From Bacteroidota bacterium (GTDB lineage: Bacteria; Bacteroidota; Bacteroidia; NS11-12g; UBA955), in assembly GCA_016787485.1 (NCBI GenBank), contig JAEUUL010000014.1, positions 62,001 through 126,000 of the forward strand: a stretch of DNA of 64,000 bases. The letters run 5' to 3'. The stretch's first letter is position 1; each line of letters opens with the position of its first letter. This document shows positions 16,260 to 25,383 of the stretch, in pieces. The position numbers and the translations under genes are program-made. The notes beneath the pieces were generated by a model that was not told where the DNA came from, searched no databases, and saw only the letters and a list, made by a program, of their open reading frames with translations.

Positions 16260-16985
16260 GTGGAACAACGCATCGTAATCATTCCCACCTACAACGAAAT
16301 AGAAAATATACGGCAAATGGTGCGTAAGGTGATGTCTTTGCAACCACCTACCCATTTGCTGGTTGTGGATGACAACAGCCCCGATGGCACAGCAAGCGCA
16401 GTGCAGGAATTGCAGAAGGAGTACAGCGACCGTTTGTTTCTGTTGCAAAGACCCGGGAAAAATGGTTTGGGCACTGCCTACATTGCCGGCTTTCACTGGT
16501 GCTTGGCAAAGGACTATGCCTACATCTGTGAAATGGACTGCGACTTCAGCCATAATCCCGATGATTTGCCCAAACTGGTTGCCGCCTGTGAACAAGGCGC
16601 TGATGTTGCCGTTGGCAGCCGCTACGTGGGAGGGGTTGTGAATGTGGTGAACTGGCCCATGGGCAGAGTGTTGATGAGTTATTACGCGAGCAAATATGTG
16701 CGGATGATTACCGGGATGAAAATCTCCGATACGACTGCCGGTTTTGTTTGTTATCGCCGGAAAGTACTGGAAACCGTGGGGTTGGACCGTATTAAATTCA
16801 AAGGGTATGCATTCCAGATAGAAATGAAATTCAGGGCCTGGAAACTCAAATACCAAATTGCTGAAGTGCCCATCATCTTTACCGACCGAACACTGGGCAC
16901 CAGCAAGATGAGCACCAAGATATTCCGTGAAGCCTTGTTCGGTGTCATTGAACTGAAGCTGAAAAGCTGGTTTGGCAGATTGTGA
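16260..16985 (+). CDS. Polyprenol monophosphomannose synthase-like glycosyltransferase (GT2)
   Basis: A 241-residue GT2 enzyme related to dolichol-phosphate mannosyltransferase. It shows IIPTYNEIENI at the start, VVDDNSPDGT, the DxD-type MDCDFSHNP and a C-terminal region ISDTTAGFVCYRR typical of DPM1. It ends without the C-terminal membrane helices found in some relatives. It would transfer a sugar from a nucleotide donor to a lipid phosphate at the cytosolic face of the membrane. The start is GTG. It shares a 36-base divergent promoter region with gmhB, which fits a role in envelope glycans. Confidence 0.88.
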   Translation: MEQRIVIIPTYNEIENIRQMVRKVMSLQPPTHLLVVDDNSPDGTASAVQELQKEYSDRLFLLQRPGKNGLGTAYIAGFHWCLAKDYAYICEMDCDFSHNPDDLPKLVAACEQGADVAVGSRYVGGVVNVVNWPMGRVLMSYYASKYVRMITGMKISDTTAGFVCYRRKVLETVGLDRIKFKGYAFQIEMKFRAWKLKYQIAEVPIIFTDRTLGTSKMSTKIFREALFGVIELKLKSWFGRL

Positions 16986-17404
16986 TTTTTGTCCTGTTCT
17001 CTTTCGGACAGGTTGCATTTGACCCTATTCAGTGATTGATCAATCATTATCCTGTATTAAACATTTTTCGTCCTAATGAATGTGGCCGGGAACCGGCAAT
17101 TTGCGGACTACCGGACAGCAGCACCTTCACAGTGCAAGCCTGCCTGCTGCGATTAACAACCCTCCGCAAGACGGACAGGGAAATTACACTGCAGTACATG
17201 AACATTGAAGCGCATAAATTTTCGTGAGCCTGATTCCGGATATATGTGAGGCCTATATGACAATTGAATTTCAATCATACAGGTCTGTTTGGTGACCTAT
17301 GTCATATTGAAGACCAATCCCCAGTTCTAGCTTTGTCCTATTCCAATGCCATATTGGTTGAATTCACAGGCTACAATAAACACTAGATAAACAAATCATT
17401 CAAA
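16986..17404. other. Intergenic region without a recognised gene
   Basis: About 420 bases after the glycosyltransferase. A weak inverted repeat (CCTGT..ACAGG) just after the stop could help termination but lacks a T-run. The rest has only short frames with no recognisable product. I looked here for a second copy of the glycosyltransferase 3' end, as found at cmk, and saw none. Confidence 0.45.
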
Positions 17405-18061
17405 ATGAAAATCATTCAATTATTCATCTCCGGCCTTACAACAATGGCCCTGAATGCACAAACCAGCACAACTTTTAAAGATTCGAGAGATGGCAATGTT
17501 TACAAAACCGTAAAAATCGGAAATCAGACATGGATGGCTGAAAATCTTCGTTATCTGCCAAGTGTGGTTGCTCCTGATTCCGGTTCGAATACCCTTCCAT
17601 TGCAATATGTTTATGGATACAAAGGCAATAGTGTTGCTGCTGCTAAAGCAACCGCGAGTTTTAAAACTTACGGTGTATTGTACAACTGGCCGGCAGCGAA
17701 TAAAGCTTGTCCGGCAGGCTGGCATTTATCCCACGACTCTGACTGGAAAATTTTAATTATCGGGTTAGGTGGATATAAAGTAGCAGGTGGCAAGCTGAAA
17801 GAAGCAGGAACCACCCACTGGCAATCTCCCAATGAGGGTGGCACAAACGATTCAGGATTTACAGCCCTGCCAGGCGGATACCGCTATTCCTCAGGCGTTT
17901 TTGACGGGCAGGGTAAAAATGGAGCCTGGTGGACTTCCACTGTTTCGGATGCAGAGCTATCCATCGCTTTTTACCGCGAAATCGACTATGATTTCAGTGA
18001 AACGATGAAGGTAAGAAACAATTATAACATGGGTTGGTCCGTACGCTGTGTCAAGGATTGA
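17405..18061 (+). CDS. FISUMP domain secreted protein
   Basis: A 218-residue secreted protein. A short signal peptide (KIIQLFISGLTTMALNAQ) is followed by the Fibrobacter succinogenes major paralogous domain: DSRDGNVYKTVKIGNQTWMA, YNWPAANKACPAGWHL, GFTALPGGYR and WWTSTV, ending WSVRCVKD. The two cysteines in KACPAGWH and VRCVKD probably form a disulfide. The domain is common in surface and lipoproteins of Bacteroidota; its function is unknown, with substrate adhesion the usual guess. It stands alone between longer intergenic stretches. Confidence 0.88.
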   Translation: MKIIQLFISGLTTMALNAQTSTTFKDSRDGNVYKTVKIGNQTWMAENLRYLPSVVAPDSGSNTLPLQYVYGYKGNSVAAAKATASFKTYGVLYNWPAANKACPAGWHLSHDSDWKILIIGLGGYKVAGGKLKEAGTTHWQSPNEGGTNDSGFTALPGGYRYSSGVFDGQGKNGAWWTSTVSDAELSIAFYREIDYDFSETMKVRNNYNMGWSVRCVKD

Positions 18062-18383
18062 TCCCGATTGAACAACACAAATCTGCCAGCATCTGATCCT
18101 GCTGATCCGGATTGTTGTAAGTATTTCGTTTGCAATTTTTTGGAAAGGTTTGAACAATTACTTTCTTATAAAAAGAAAGACAAATTCACCTGAACTCAAA
18201 CTCGATGTGCTGCTTTTATGCTGCACTGAATGAATTGTGCCGAAGCAGAAAAAAAAAATTCCCCATCGATATTCAATTTTCAAATTTATAAGAACAGCTA
18301 AAGAGGCATGCACTGTGCTATTCTGAAACTCACAAAATGATAATGTCCGAACAAAGAGTATCGATCAAAGAGATACAGCAATA
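18062..18383. other. Intergenic region without a recognised gene
   Basis: About 320 bases, AT-rich towards the right end, without a credible reading frame. It includes an A-run near 18249-18258. The right end leads into the promoter of the next gene. Confidence 0.45.
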
Positions 18384-18414
18384 TTGAGTTACATACAAAA
18401 TCTGCTTACATTTG
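18384..18414 (+). promoter_or_regulatory. Promoter of the DUF4082-like lipoprotein gene
   Basis: TTG at 18384, 20 bases, then TACATTTG at 18407-18414, a full match to the Bacteroidota -7 box. The start codon at 18435 follows 20 bases later. The box and its flanks (CTTACATTTGAAAA) are identical to those before the GMC gene. Confidence 0.55.
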
Positions 18415-18434
18415 AAAATACTAAATCACAAAAG

Positions 18435-19010
18435 TTGAAATCTGCATTTGGTCTATTGGCTGTTGCACTTGTTTTTTTAGCCGGATGCACCAAAGAAAAA
18501 GACACGCTTCCAAAAGACATTTTCCCAAATCAAATCAGCAATTTGCTCAGTTTTTCCATGTTTAAAATCACCAAAACAGGATCCGGCAATTATGAGTACG
18601 GTTGTGTATTTAAACCCAGGGTTAATGGAAAAGTTACGGCGCTGCGGTGTTTAATGCCGGAAATAGACAACTACAGGGTAACCCTTTGGGATTCTTCAAC
18701 CAAAACCATACTTGCCAGTGTTACCATTACCGGAGATGATACCATCTATGGAAACACGGTGAACATTGCTCCCCAGGCTGTAAAGTCAGGTCAACCCTAT
18801 TTGTTAAGCATTCGCAGTATAGGTAAGAAATGGTATGAATTCAGAAATCATGCAGGGGGGCAACTCTCATACCCACTCTCTTCGAATTACATACAAGTTA
18901 CAGGATATTTATGGAAATCCACGGTGGCCATTGGCGATCCGGTATTCCCGACAAATATCTCCACAACCTATATTTCAGGGCTGGCTGATTTCAGTTTTCA
19001 ACCGGATTAA
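18435..19010 (+). CDS. DUF4082-like lipoprotein
   Basis: A 191-residue lipoprotein. The TTG at 18435 gives a compact lipoprotein signal (KSAFGLLAVALVFLAGC) and sits a normal distance from the promoter box; a TTG at 18384 would lie inside the promoter. The lipobox is LAGC. The mature part resembles DUF4082, a beta-sandwich found in surface proteins: YGCVFKPRVNGKVTALRC, then YRVTLWDSSTKTILASVTI. Function unknown; probably attached to the outer membrane. The similarity to DUF4082 is by eye. Confidence 0.68.
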   Translation: MKSAFGLLAVALVFLAGCTKEKDTLPKDIFPNQISNLLSFSMFKITKTGSGNYEYGCVFKPRVNGKVTALRCLMPEIDNYRVTLWDSSTKTILASVTITGDDTIYGNTVNIAPQAVKSGQPYLLSIRSIGKKWYEFRNHAGGQLSYPLSSNYIQVTGYLWKSTVAIGDPVFPTNISTTYISGLADFSFQPD

Positions 19011-19129
19011 ATCTGTGTTAACTTATAGCTGAATGCATTAAAAAGTGCATCAGCGATGTGCATTAGCCTGCTTTTTCATTACTTTCGCGCAACATTTCAT
19101 CAGGGTGGACGGCGACAGTCGATATTGCA

Positions 19130-20080
19130 ATGCTCAGGGTATACTTCAAACGGCAGAACCGCGTGCACAAGATGCAGGCGCTTTCCGAACTGGAAGGCCT
19201 TGAGAATGTAATCTGGATAGACCTGCAGAATCCTACACCTGCTGAAATAAAAGACGTAGAAGCCCACTTCGAATTCAAATTTCAGAGCCGTCAGGAACAA
19301 CTGGAAATTGAAAGTTCCAGCCGGTATTTCGAAACAGATGATGAAATCATTGCAAACAGCAACTTTCTGCAATTCGATAGTTCTGGTGAATCTTTTATCT
19401 CCCACGCGGTTTCTTTCATCCTTCAGGACGATGTACTTTTTACCTACCGCGAAGCCGACCTGGGCAGTTTTGCCGAGTGTGTAAAAAAGATAAAAGCCAG
19501 CGGGCGTTTCTTTCACACGGGCAAACAGATACTGGCCACATTGCTGGAAACAGGTGTGGATGGCGATGCAGATTTGCTGGAAAGCCTCGCCCGTCAGGTG
19601 GGTGCGTTAAGCCGTGAAATGTCTTTTGACCGCAACCCGGATGAGGAACTGATTCTCCATATCAACCGTTTGCAGGAACTCACCATGAGTCTTCGGCAAA
19701 ATGTGGTTGACAAACAGCGGGTGCTTTCGGCGATTCTCAAAAGCAAAGAATTTGAGGGGGAGGAATACGAGAGGCTACGTATTGTTATCAAAGACATCAA
19801 CTCATTGATAGATCATACCAATTTCAACTTTGAACGGCTGGAATATTTGCAGAATACATTTCTGGGTCTGATTAACATTGAGCAGAATAAAATCATTAAA
19901 ATCTTTACAGTGGCCTCAGTGGTATTCATGCCTCCCACCCTCATTGCCAGTATTTATGGTATGAATTTTCATTTTATGCCGGAAATACCCACACGCTGGG
20001 GCTATCCATTTGCCATAGGTCTGATGCTGCTTTCCTCATTGGGCACCCTGTATTTTTTCAAACGCCGCAACTGGTTGTAA
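19130..20080 (+). CDS. corA: CorA-type magnesium/cobalt transporter
   Basis: A 316-residue CorA channel for Mg2+ (and Co2+ or Ni2+). A long acidic/helical cytosolic domain precedes two C-terminal membrane helices. The signature YGMNFHF lies in the loop between them, and the protein ends with a positively charged tail (FFKRRNWL). Length and layout are normal for the family. An ATG at 19130 is used. It is transcribed alone or with the small gene that starts 31 bases after its stop. Confidence 0.92.
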   Translation: MLRVYFKRQNRVHKMQALSELEGLENVIWIDLQNPTPAEIKDVEAHFEFKFQSRQEQLEIESSSRYFETDDEIIANSNFLQFDSSGESFISHAVSFILQDDVLFTYREADLGSFAECVKKIKASGRFFHTGKQILATLLETGVDGDADLLESLARQVGALSREMSFDRNPDEELILHINRLQELTMSLRQNVVDKQRVLSAILKSKEFEGEEYERLRIVIKDINSLIDHTNFNFERLEYLQNTFLGLINIEQNKIIKIFTVASVVFMPPTLIASIYGMNFHFMPEIPTRWGYPFAIGLMLLSSLGTLYFFKRRNWL

Positions 20081-20111
20081 AACCATTTCGCCGCCGGGTT
20101 GTTTACCTATT

Positions 20112-20588
20112 GTGTTCACTGGAATTTTCATTGCACTGACCTTGCTTACCGCCGACCTGGGAAAGGTGCGTACCTTGTATAAAGAAGCCATAAGCAGCAG
20201 CAGCAAGGCTGATGAATTGTACAAACTCACGCAGCCAGCTGCCGCCCAGAATGCGGTGTACCGGGCTTATTTTGGCACTGCCCTTGCCCTGCAAGCCAAG
20301 CATGGGTGGTCTCCTGCCTCGAAACTGAGCAAAGCATCAATGGCTATGGATGAACTGAACAAAGCAGTGATTGCTGCTCCCAACGATCTGGAAGTGCGGT
20401 TTCTGCGCTTCAGTTTTGAATCGAACCTGCCGGCCATTGTCAGCGGAACGCGCCATCTGGCCGAAGACAAAAAGATGATTCTGGGCAAAATGTATAAAGC
20501 ACACGGTTTGTGGCCGGTAATGAAAAGTTTCCTTCTCAATTCTGCGCAGCTCACGGCGGCAGAAAAGAAACTGGTGCAGGCCGTGTGA
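20112..20588 (+). CDS. Helical protein of unknown function
   Basis: A 158-residue protein starting at GTG with a hydrophobic N-terminus (FTGIFIALTLLTADLG) that could be a signal peptide. The rest is helical with an alternating pattern like tetratricopeptide-type helices (residues ~60-110: YRAYFGTALALQAKHGW, MDELNKAVIAAPNDLEVRF). No family is recognised. It ends 103 bases before the DUF1761 gene. Confidence 0.65.
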   Translation: MFTGIFIALTLLTADLGKVRTLYKEAISSSSKADELYKLTQPAAAQNAVYRAYFGTALALQAKHGWSPASKLSKASMAMDELNKAVIAAPNDLEVRFLRFSFESNLPAIVSGTRHLAEDKKMILGKMYKAHGLWPVMKSFLLNSAQLTAAEKKLVQAV

Positions 20589-20691
20589 TTCTTTAAGAAT
20601 AAATACCCAGGTCTCACAGGCCCTTCTTTCCGTTTTTCCATCTTAAGCCATTTCAGTACTTTTCGGGAATAATTCCTATCATTGTACTGCT

Positions 20692-21117
20692 ATGTTCGAA
20701 AACTACCTGCAAAATCAAAACTGGCTGGCCCTGATATGCGGGGCTCTGGCTCAATTCCTCATTGGCTCCGTATGGTTCAGTGGCTTGTTTGGCCCGATGT
20801 GGGCAAAAGAACTTGAAAAACACGGGACAAAAATCGAACGACCGGACACCAAAGGCCTGATGGGACTCATGATTGGCTCCCTGATTTACAACCTGATTAC
20901 CACCTTTGGTATTTCTTATGTGGTGTATGTGACCGGTTGCGCAAATTTTACCGCCGGTCTGAAAATGGGTGCACTGCTGGGCGTTTGCCTTGCTTTTGCC
21001 ACATTGGGTGGAACCTATTTGTGGCAATCCCGATCCAACCGTTTGTTGCTGCTGGATGGAGGAAACCATGTGCTGGGAATCGTGGTTTGCACCGTTCTCT
21101 TGTCAGTTTGGAAATAA
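20692..21117 (+). CDS. DUF1761 family membrane protein
   Basis: A 141-residue protein with four hydrophobic segments. The opening LALICGALAQFLIGSVWFSGLFGPMWAKE is characteristic of DUF1761, a small inner-membrane family of unknown function. It is followed seven bases later by another small membrane protein gene and then a third, making a three-gene group of 130-145-residue membrane proteins. Confidence 0.8.
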   Translation: MFENYLQNQNWLALICGALAQFLIGSVWFSGLFGPMWAKELEKHGTKIERPDTKGLMGLMIGSLIYNLITTFGISYVVYVTGCANFTAGLKMGALLGVCLAFATLGGTYLWQSRSNRLLLLDGGNHVLGIVVCTVLLSVWK

Positions 21118-21124
21118 CGGAAGT

Positions 21125-21559
21125 ATGAAAAACACCATTGCCAGTATTTGCCACTACGCTGTGGCACTCACTTCACTCATCTTCGGGTGCATGTATCTGT
21201 TCAAAAAGGAGTTTATGCCCTATCACAGTGTGGCAGTGGGTCGCAGCTGGGACGAAGTGGATGCCGGCATGAAGGTACTGATTCTTGCACTCATGCGGGC
21301 TGTATCCGCCGGTTGGCTCATCACCGCTGTGGTTGTGGCCTGGTTGCAATGGCAATTCAACAAGACCAAAGCAGGATGGATTCCCTTGGTTATTTTGGTT
21401 GCCGGCCTGGTATCCAGTTCGGTTACCGTATACGCAACCACAATTGTGCGTGCAGGCTCTGAAGGCAAACCTCCCACACTTCTGGGGGTGGGAATGATGG
21501 TTCTGTTTCTCGCAGCCTATTTTTTAAATCGCAGGTATTTGAAAAAGAATCCGGCCTGA
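21125..21559 (+). CDS. Four-helix membrane protein of unknown function
   Basis: A 144-residue protein with four hydrophobic segments (about residues 5-25, 50-70, 80-103 and 117-135) separated by short charged loops. The ATG at 21125 is taken because the in-frame sequence upstream overlaps the previous gene. No family is recognised. It lies between two other small membrane protein genes with gaps of 7 bases each. Confidence 0.72.
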   Translation: MKNTIASICHYAVALTSLIFGCMYLFKKEFMPYHSVAVGRSWDEVDAGMKVLILALMRAVSAGWLITAVVVAWLQWQFNKTKAGWIPLVILVAGLVSSSVTVYATTIVRAGSEGKPPTLLGVGMMVLFLAAYFLNRRYLKKNPA

Positions 21560-21566
21560 CTTGTCC

Positions 21567-21965
21567 ATGAAGAATAACATTCTGGCAGTATTCATCTCCA
21601 CTGTTTGGATTGGCTTTTCGGAGTTCTTTAGAAACGAATTTCTGCTGAAACAGTACTGGACAGACCATTATGCAGACATGGGAATCACTTTTCCGGCCAA
21701 TCCGGCAAACGGAGCTGCCTGGGGCATTTGGTCCCTTATGCTGGGCACAGCCATTCTGATTCTTTCCCGCAAATACACGATGTGGCAAACAGCCGTATTC
21801 AGTTGGTTTATGGCCTTTGCCATGATGTGGGTAGTGATTGGCAACCTGTCTGTATTGCCTTTTGGCATTTTGCCACTGGCCGTTCCCCTGAGTCAATTGG
21901 AAACCTTCGTAGCCAGCTGGCTGATATTTAAAATCAGTCCGGTTCAGAATCAGGCCAGGGGCTGA
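21567..21965 (+). CDS. Membrane protein of unknown function
   Basis: A 132-residue protein with four hydrophobic segments and the aromatic-rich stretch [19 protein letters not shown] near the N-terminus. It is the last of three small membrane protein genes. The ATG at 21567 is preferred to a TTG two codons earlier. Its 3' end overlaps the convergent pgk gene by 16 bases. No family is recognised. Confidence 0.72.
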   Translation: MKNNILAVFISTVWIGFSEFFRNEFLLKQYWTDHYADMGITFPANPANGAAWGIWSLMLGTAILILSRKYTMWQTAVFSWFMAFAMMWVVIGNLSVLPFGILPLAVPLSQLETFVASWLIFKISPVQNQARG

Positions 21966-23152
21966 CCCAATACTGCCGCTATACCAGGCAGGGTTTTGCC
22001 TTCGAAATATTCGAGCAGAGCTCCACCGCCGGTGCTTACATAGCTTACCTGGGAGTCGAAACCGAACTTGTGCACTGCTGCGGCGCTGTCTCCTCCGCCA
22101 ATGAGGCTGAATGCACCGTTACGCGTGGCTTCGGCTACTGCTTCTGCCACTGTGCGCGTGCCTTTTTCGAATTTCTCCATTTCGAACACCCCCATAGGTC
22201 CGTTCCACAGAATGGTTTTGCTCTTTAGTAATACCTCTCTGAAATCATAACAGGCCTTGTCTCCGATATCCAAACCCATCCATCCGGTGGGAATACCATT
22301 GCTTTCGCAGTTTATACTTGTGGCATCTCCTGCAAACTTGTCGGCAATGGTACTATCCATGGGAAGGTGAATTTTCACTCCCTTTTCCTTAGCCTTTGCC
22401 ATTATATCCAGGCAGGTAGAAAGCCTTTCATCCTCACACAGTGAGTTTCCAATCACACCACCCATGGCTTTGAAAAAAGTATAAGCCATGCCACCGCCAA
22501 TCAATATATGGTCTGCCACATTCAGCAGATTCTCAACAATCAGTATTTTATCGGACACCTTGGCTCCTCCCACTATCGCGGTGAAAGGGCGCTGAGGGGC
22601 GCGCATCACTTTGTCTGCGTTTTCCACTTCACGGGCCATCACATACCCGAAAGCCCGCTTGCCGGGGAAGAATTCAGCCATGATGGCTGTGCTGGCATGT
22701 GCGCGGTGGGCTGTGCCAAAGGCATCGTTTACGTAGAAGGTGCCCAGCGAGGCCAGCTTTTGCGCGAATTCCCGGTCGCCTTTCTCTTCCTGCTTGTAAA
22801 ACCGCAGGTTCTCCAGCAGCAGAACTTCACCTGCAGCCAGAGCAACCGATTTCTGCACAGCAGTTTCACCTATGCAGTCATCAGCAAACTGAACAGGGCG
22901 TCCAAGAAGTGCAGACAAATGATTTACAATATGTTTCAGGCTGTATTTATCGGTGGGGCCTTCTTTTGGCCTGCCCAGGTGACTCATCAGAATAACTGCA
23001 CCGCCTTCATTGAGAATTTTGTTGATGGTGGGAATGGCCGCCTTCATGCGGGAATCATCGGTGATATTGAATCCGGCATCCATGGGTACGTTGAAGTCCA
23101 CACGAATCAGGGCTTTTTCGCCGGCAAATGAAAATTGGTCAATGGTGATCAT
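21950..23152 (-). CDS. pgk: Phosphoglycerate kinase
   Basis: A 400-residue glycolytic enzyme that transfers phosphate between 1,3-bisphosphoglycerate and ADP. The N-terminal substrate domain shows RVDFNVPMD and SHLGRPKE; the C-terminal nucleotide domain shows the GGAKVSDK segment, NGPMGVFE and GGGDSAAAV. The ATG at 23152 matches the usual N-terminus; longer in-frame sequence upstream is not conserved-looking. Convergent overlap of 16 bases with the small membrane protein gene downstream. Confidence 0.96.
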   Translation of the reverse strand: MITIDQFSFAGEKALIRVDFNVPMDAGFNITDDSRMKAAIPTINKILNEGGAVILMSHLGRPKEGPTDKYSLKHIVNHLSALLGRPVQFADDCIGETAVQKSVALAAGEVLLLENLRFYKQEEKGDREFAQKLASLGTFYVNDAFGTAHRAHASTAIMAEFFPGKRAFGYVMAREVENADKVMRAPQRPFTAIVGGAKVSDKILIVENLLNVADHILIGGGMAYTFFKAMGGVIGNSLCEDERLSTCLDIMAKAKEKGVKIHLPMDSTIADKFAGDATSINCESNGIPTGWMGLDIGDKACYDFREVLLKSKTILWNGPMGVFEMEKFEKGTRTVAEAVAEATRNGAFSLIGGGDSAAAVHKFGFDSQVSYVSTGGGALLEYFEGKTLPGIAAVLGQPLA

Positions 23153-23290
23153 ATCTGAGGGCACAAAATTAGCACAATGCTGCAGAGCCGCCAAAAATCG
23201 GATGGTATTCGCTGCCTGCTCATCCTGCTGAACCACAAAAACCAGATCCGGGTTCTTGAGTTTACTATTAAGCAAATCTCCGGGGCTGGC

Positions 23291-24661
23291 TTATTTGCTG
23301 CCGATGCGGTAGCTCAGATTCAGGTAAAAGGCTGTGCGCGTAGTGTGGATGGCCATATCACGTCCCACTTCAATTCCTTTTTTGTCCGGCAAGCGGTAAA
23401 TGGCGTCCATGCCCAATGAAAACCGGCCAAAATCCCGGAACAGCCCTCCGGTAAACTGCGCACTAACCGGCAGTTTGGGCAATTGTATGCTGGACTGTTT
23501 GTAAGGAAATTCCAGGGAAGGCAGGGTCAGGCTTTTGGCAAAGCGCAGGTCGAGTAAAATCCCTGCACCTAACTTATAGCCAACCGGACCCACATGGCCA
23601 CGATACCCGGCCTGGATGGGAATATACATGGAAAGCACGGAAGGTTTCGCATTTTGCCGTCCCGAATCAGCGGTTCCAAAACCCAGGGTTCCCTGGACAT
23701 AAACCGGCATGGGTAGCGCGGTGTAACCAGATATCCGGCCTTCGGCATCCTTTACCGGCATGCTGTCCAGCAAATACTCGTAGGTGCCGGATAACACCGT
23801 TTTTTTCAATTGGATAGCACCACCCCACCAAAGTCGTTTGTAATGCCATTCAGCATTTACCTGAAAGCCCATTCCCGTGCGGGTTTCCAATCCCTGGTTG
23901 ATGATGCCGGGCAGAAATTTCGGCACATATACCTGCCGGCCGGATTGTATGGTGGCATCAAATCTCTCATCCACCACCAGCAGACCGGCACCCAGCCTGA
24001 ACGACATTCCGGAATCCGAAGGACTATGGTTCTTATCCGGCTGGCCTTTGGGGGCATCCTCAGGCCAAAGGACCCATGAGTGGAATGCGGATGCCAGAAA
24101 AGCCACAGGCCAGCGTTTGATGCGGAATGGATTCAATGTGATCCAGGGTTTTTCAGGATCCGGAATTTCTGGCACTTCCGGAGAAATCATTGTACTTCCT
24201 TCCTCTTTGGTCCCCAATGTTCCGGCCGTTCCAGCTTCGCCACCTGTATTTGATTTCAATATAGGGTTTGGGATCCCGGAACGGTTAACTGAACCGTTAT
24301 TCCTGGTTTCCTTAACCTCAGTTTCTGCAACCTGAGGTGACTGACTTTTAAATTCTCCCTGAACAACAGGAGACAATGTTTGATCCGAAGGACTTGAAGC
24401 ATTTCTGTGTTCGTTGGATGATATACCGGCAGATTTAAGTTTACCCGCAATTGGCACCTGTTCAACACAGCAAAACCACCAAAATGCACCCGCCAGCACA
24501 TAAACGAATATTGTCAAATTCAGCCACAGGAACATACGCCTTTTTTTCTTTTCACGGGCAGCCAGAATTTTAGCAAGCATACCGGCGGGCATGGCAGAAG
24601 GTGCCTGCGCCAGCCTGCTGTGCAGAAACTGGTCTATTCCACTTTTATCCGTTTGGCTCAT
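23291..24661 (-). CDS. Membrane-spanning partner of the ECF sigma factor with barrel-like C-terminus
   Basis: A 456-residue protein. Residues 1-40 are cytosolic and basic at the end (REKKKRR), residues ~43-66 form one membrane helix, residues ~70-190 are a low-complexity periplasmic linker, and residues ~215-456 show alternating strands with aromatic ends and a final SYRIG-type stretch like an outer-membrane beta-barrel. Its ATG overlaps the sigma factor stop, so it is probably the anti-sigma or sensing partner. No zinc-binding anti-sigma motif is visible in the N-terminal part. How one chain could join both membranes is unclear, so the C-terminal part may instead be a soluble beta domain. 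Confidence 0.72.
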   Translation of the reverse strand: MSQTDKSGIDQFLHSRLAQAPSAMPAGMLAKILAAREKKKRRMFLWLNLTIFVYVLAGAFWWFCCVEQVPIAGKLKSAGISSNEHRNASSPSDQTLSPVVQGEFKSQSPQVAETEVKETRNNGSVNRSGIPNPILKSNTGGEAGTAGTLGTKEEGSTMISPEVPEIPDPEKPWITLNPFRIKRWPVAFLASAFHSWVLWPEDAPKGQPDKNHSPSDSGMSFRLGAGLLVVDERFDATIQSGRQVYVPKFLPGIINQGLETRTGMGFQVNAEWHYKRLWWGGAIQLKKTVLSGTYEYLLDSMPVKDAEGRISGYTALPMPVYVQGTLGFGTADSGRQNAKPSVLSMYIPIQAGYRGHVGPVGYKLGAGILLDLRFAKSLTLPSLEFPYKQSSIQLPKLPVSAQFTGGLFRDFGRFSLGMDAIYRLPDKKGIEVGRDMAIHTTRTAFYLNLSYRIGSK

Positions 24662-25236
24662 TTGAGTTCCTCCATTTTTTTACGCAGCATTCTGCGTGCC
24701 TTAAAAAGTTGCGTGCGACTGGTGGTTTCACTCATTCCCAGTTCTGCCGCTATTTCTGTATGACTTTTGTTCTCAAGTGCATACATATTTAACACCAACC
24801 GGTATCCTGCAGGCAATTGTTGTATAAGTTCTATCAAAGTTTCCTGATTTATTTTGGATTCCACTTCCGGTTCCTCTTCATCTGCCATCAAAAATTCATC
24901 GTCGGACAGGTTGTTGAATTTGATCTTGTTGTTTTGCTTTCGCAAGGCAGAAATGCAGTAATTACACATCACCCTGTACATCCAGCTGCGCAATGCTGAA
25001 TCGCCCTTGTAAGAGCCTGCTTTATCCAGAATATGCAAAAACCCTTCCTGAAACAGGTCTTCTGCCTCTTCCCTGCTCCCGCCATAGCGAAGGCAAACGG
25101 TAAACAAGACAGGACCATATTCTTCATATACCCAGGTTATGGCTTTGTTGTCGCCCCGTGCCAAGAGCTCCGCAAATGCCGGGGTATCCGCATACCAAAC
25201 CGTATTATGACGTGAAGCGATGGAACTGACTAACAT
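24658..25236 (-). CDS. ECF-type RNA polymerase sigma factor
   Basis: A 192-residue sigma-70 family factor of the extracytoplasmic-function type. Region 2 covers about residues 38-100 (YGPVLFTVCLRYGGSREEAEDLFQ, then LRSWMYRVMCNYC) and region 4 about residues 130-185 (LPAGYRLVLNMYALENKSH, then an HTH with GMSETTSRTQL). It directs RNA polymerase to a small regulon in response to an envelope signal. It overlaps the start of the membrane partner gene by four bases (ATGA), a layout typical of sigma/anti-sigma pairs. Confidence 0.9.
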   Translation of the reverse strand: MLVSSIASRHNTVWYADTPAFAELLARGDNKAITWVYEEYGPVLFTVCLRYGGSREEAEDLFQEGFLHILDKAGSYKGDSALRSWMYRVMCNYCISALRKQNNKIKFNNLSDDEFLMADEEEPEVESKINQETLIELIQQLPAGYRLVLNMYALENKSHTEIAAELGMSETTSRTQLFKARRMLRKKMEELK

Positions 25237-25383
25237 ACCTGTACCGCGATTTTACAAGTTAGACGCTGGTTTTTCCAAATGTTGCCCGGGAATTGTTTTT
25301 TTATTTTCCACTTGAAAATCAATTCAATAACGGCTGCTTTTCACCAATTGGGTCTGGTTTTGTAGCTCATTTGCTATCCGGTT

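Noticed and set aside
16224-17018. In-frame upstream extension of gmhB across the glycosyltransferase gene
   Set aside because: The stretch reads as the complement of the glycosyltransferase. The HAD domain begins at the ATG at 16223 and is complete.
16986-19130. A third 3'-end duplication, at the glycosyltransferase gene before the FISUMP and DUF4082-like genes
   Set aside because: I found no second copy of the transferase 3' end anywhere between its stop and corA.
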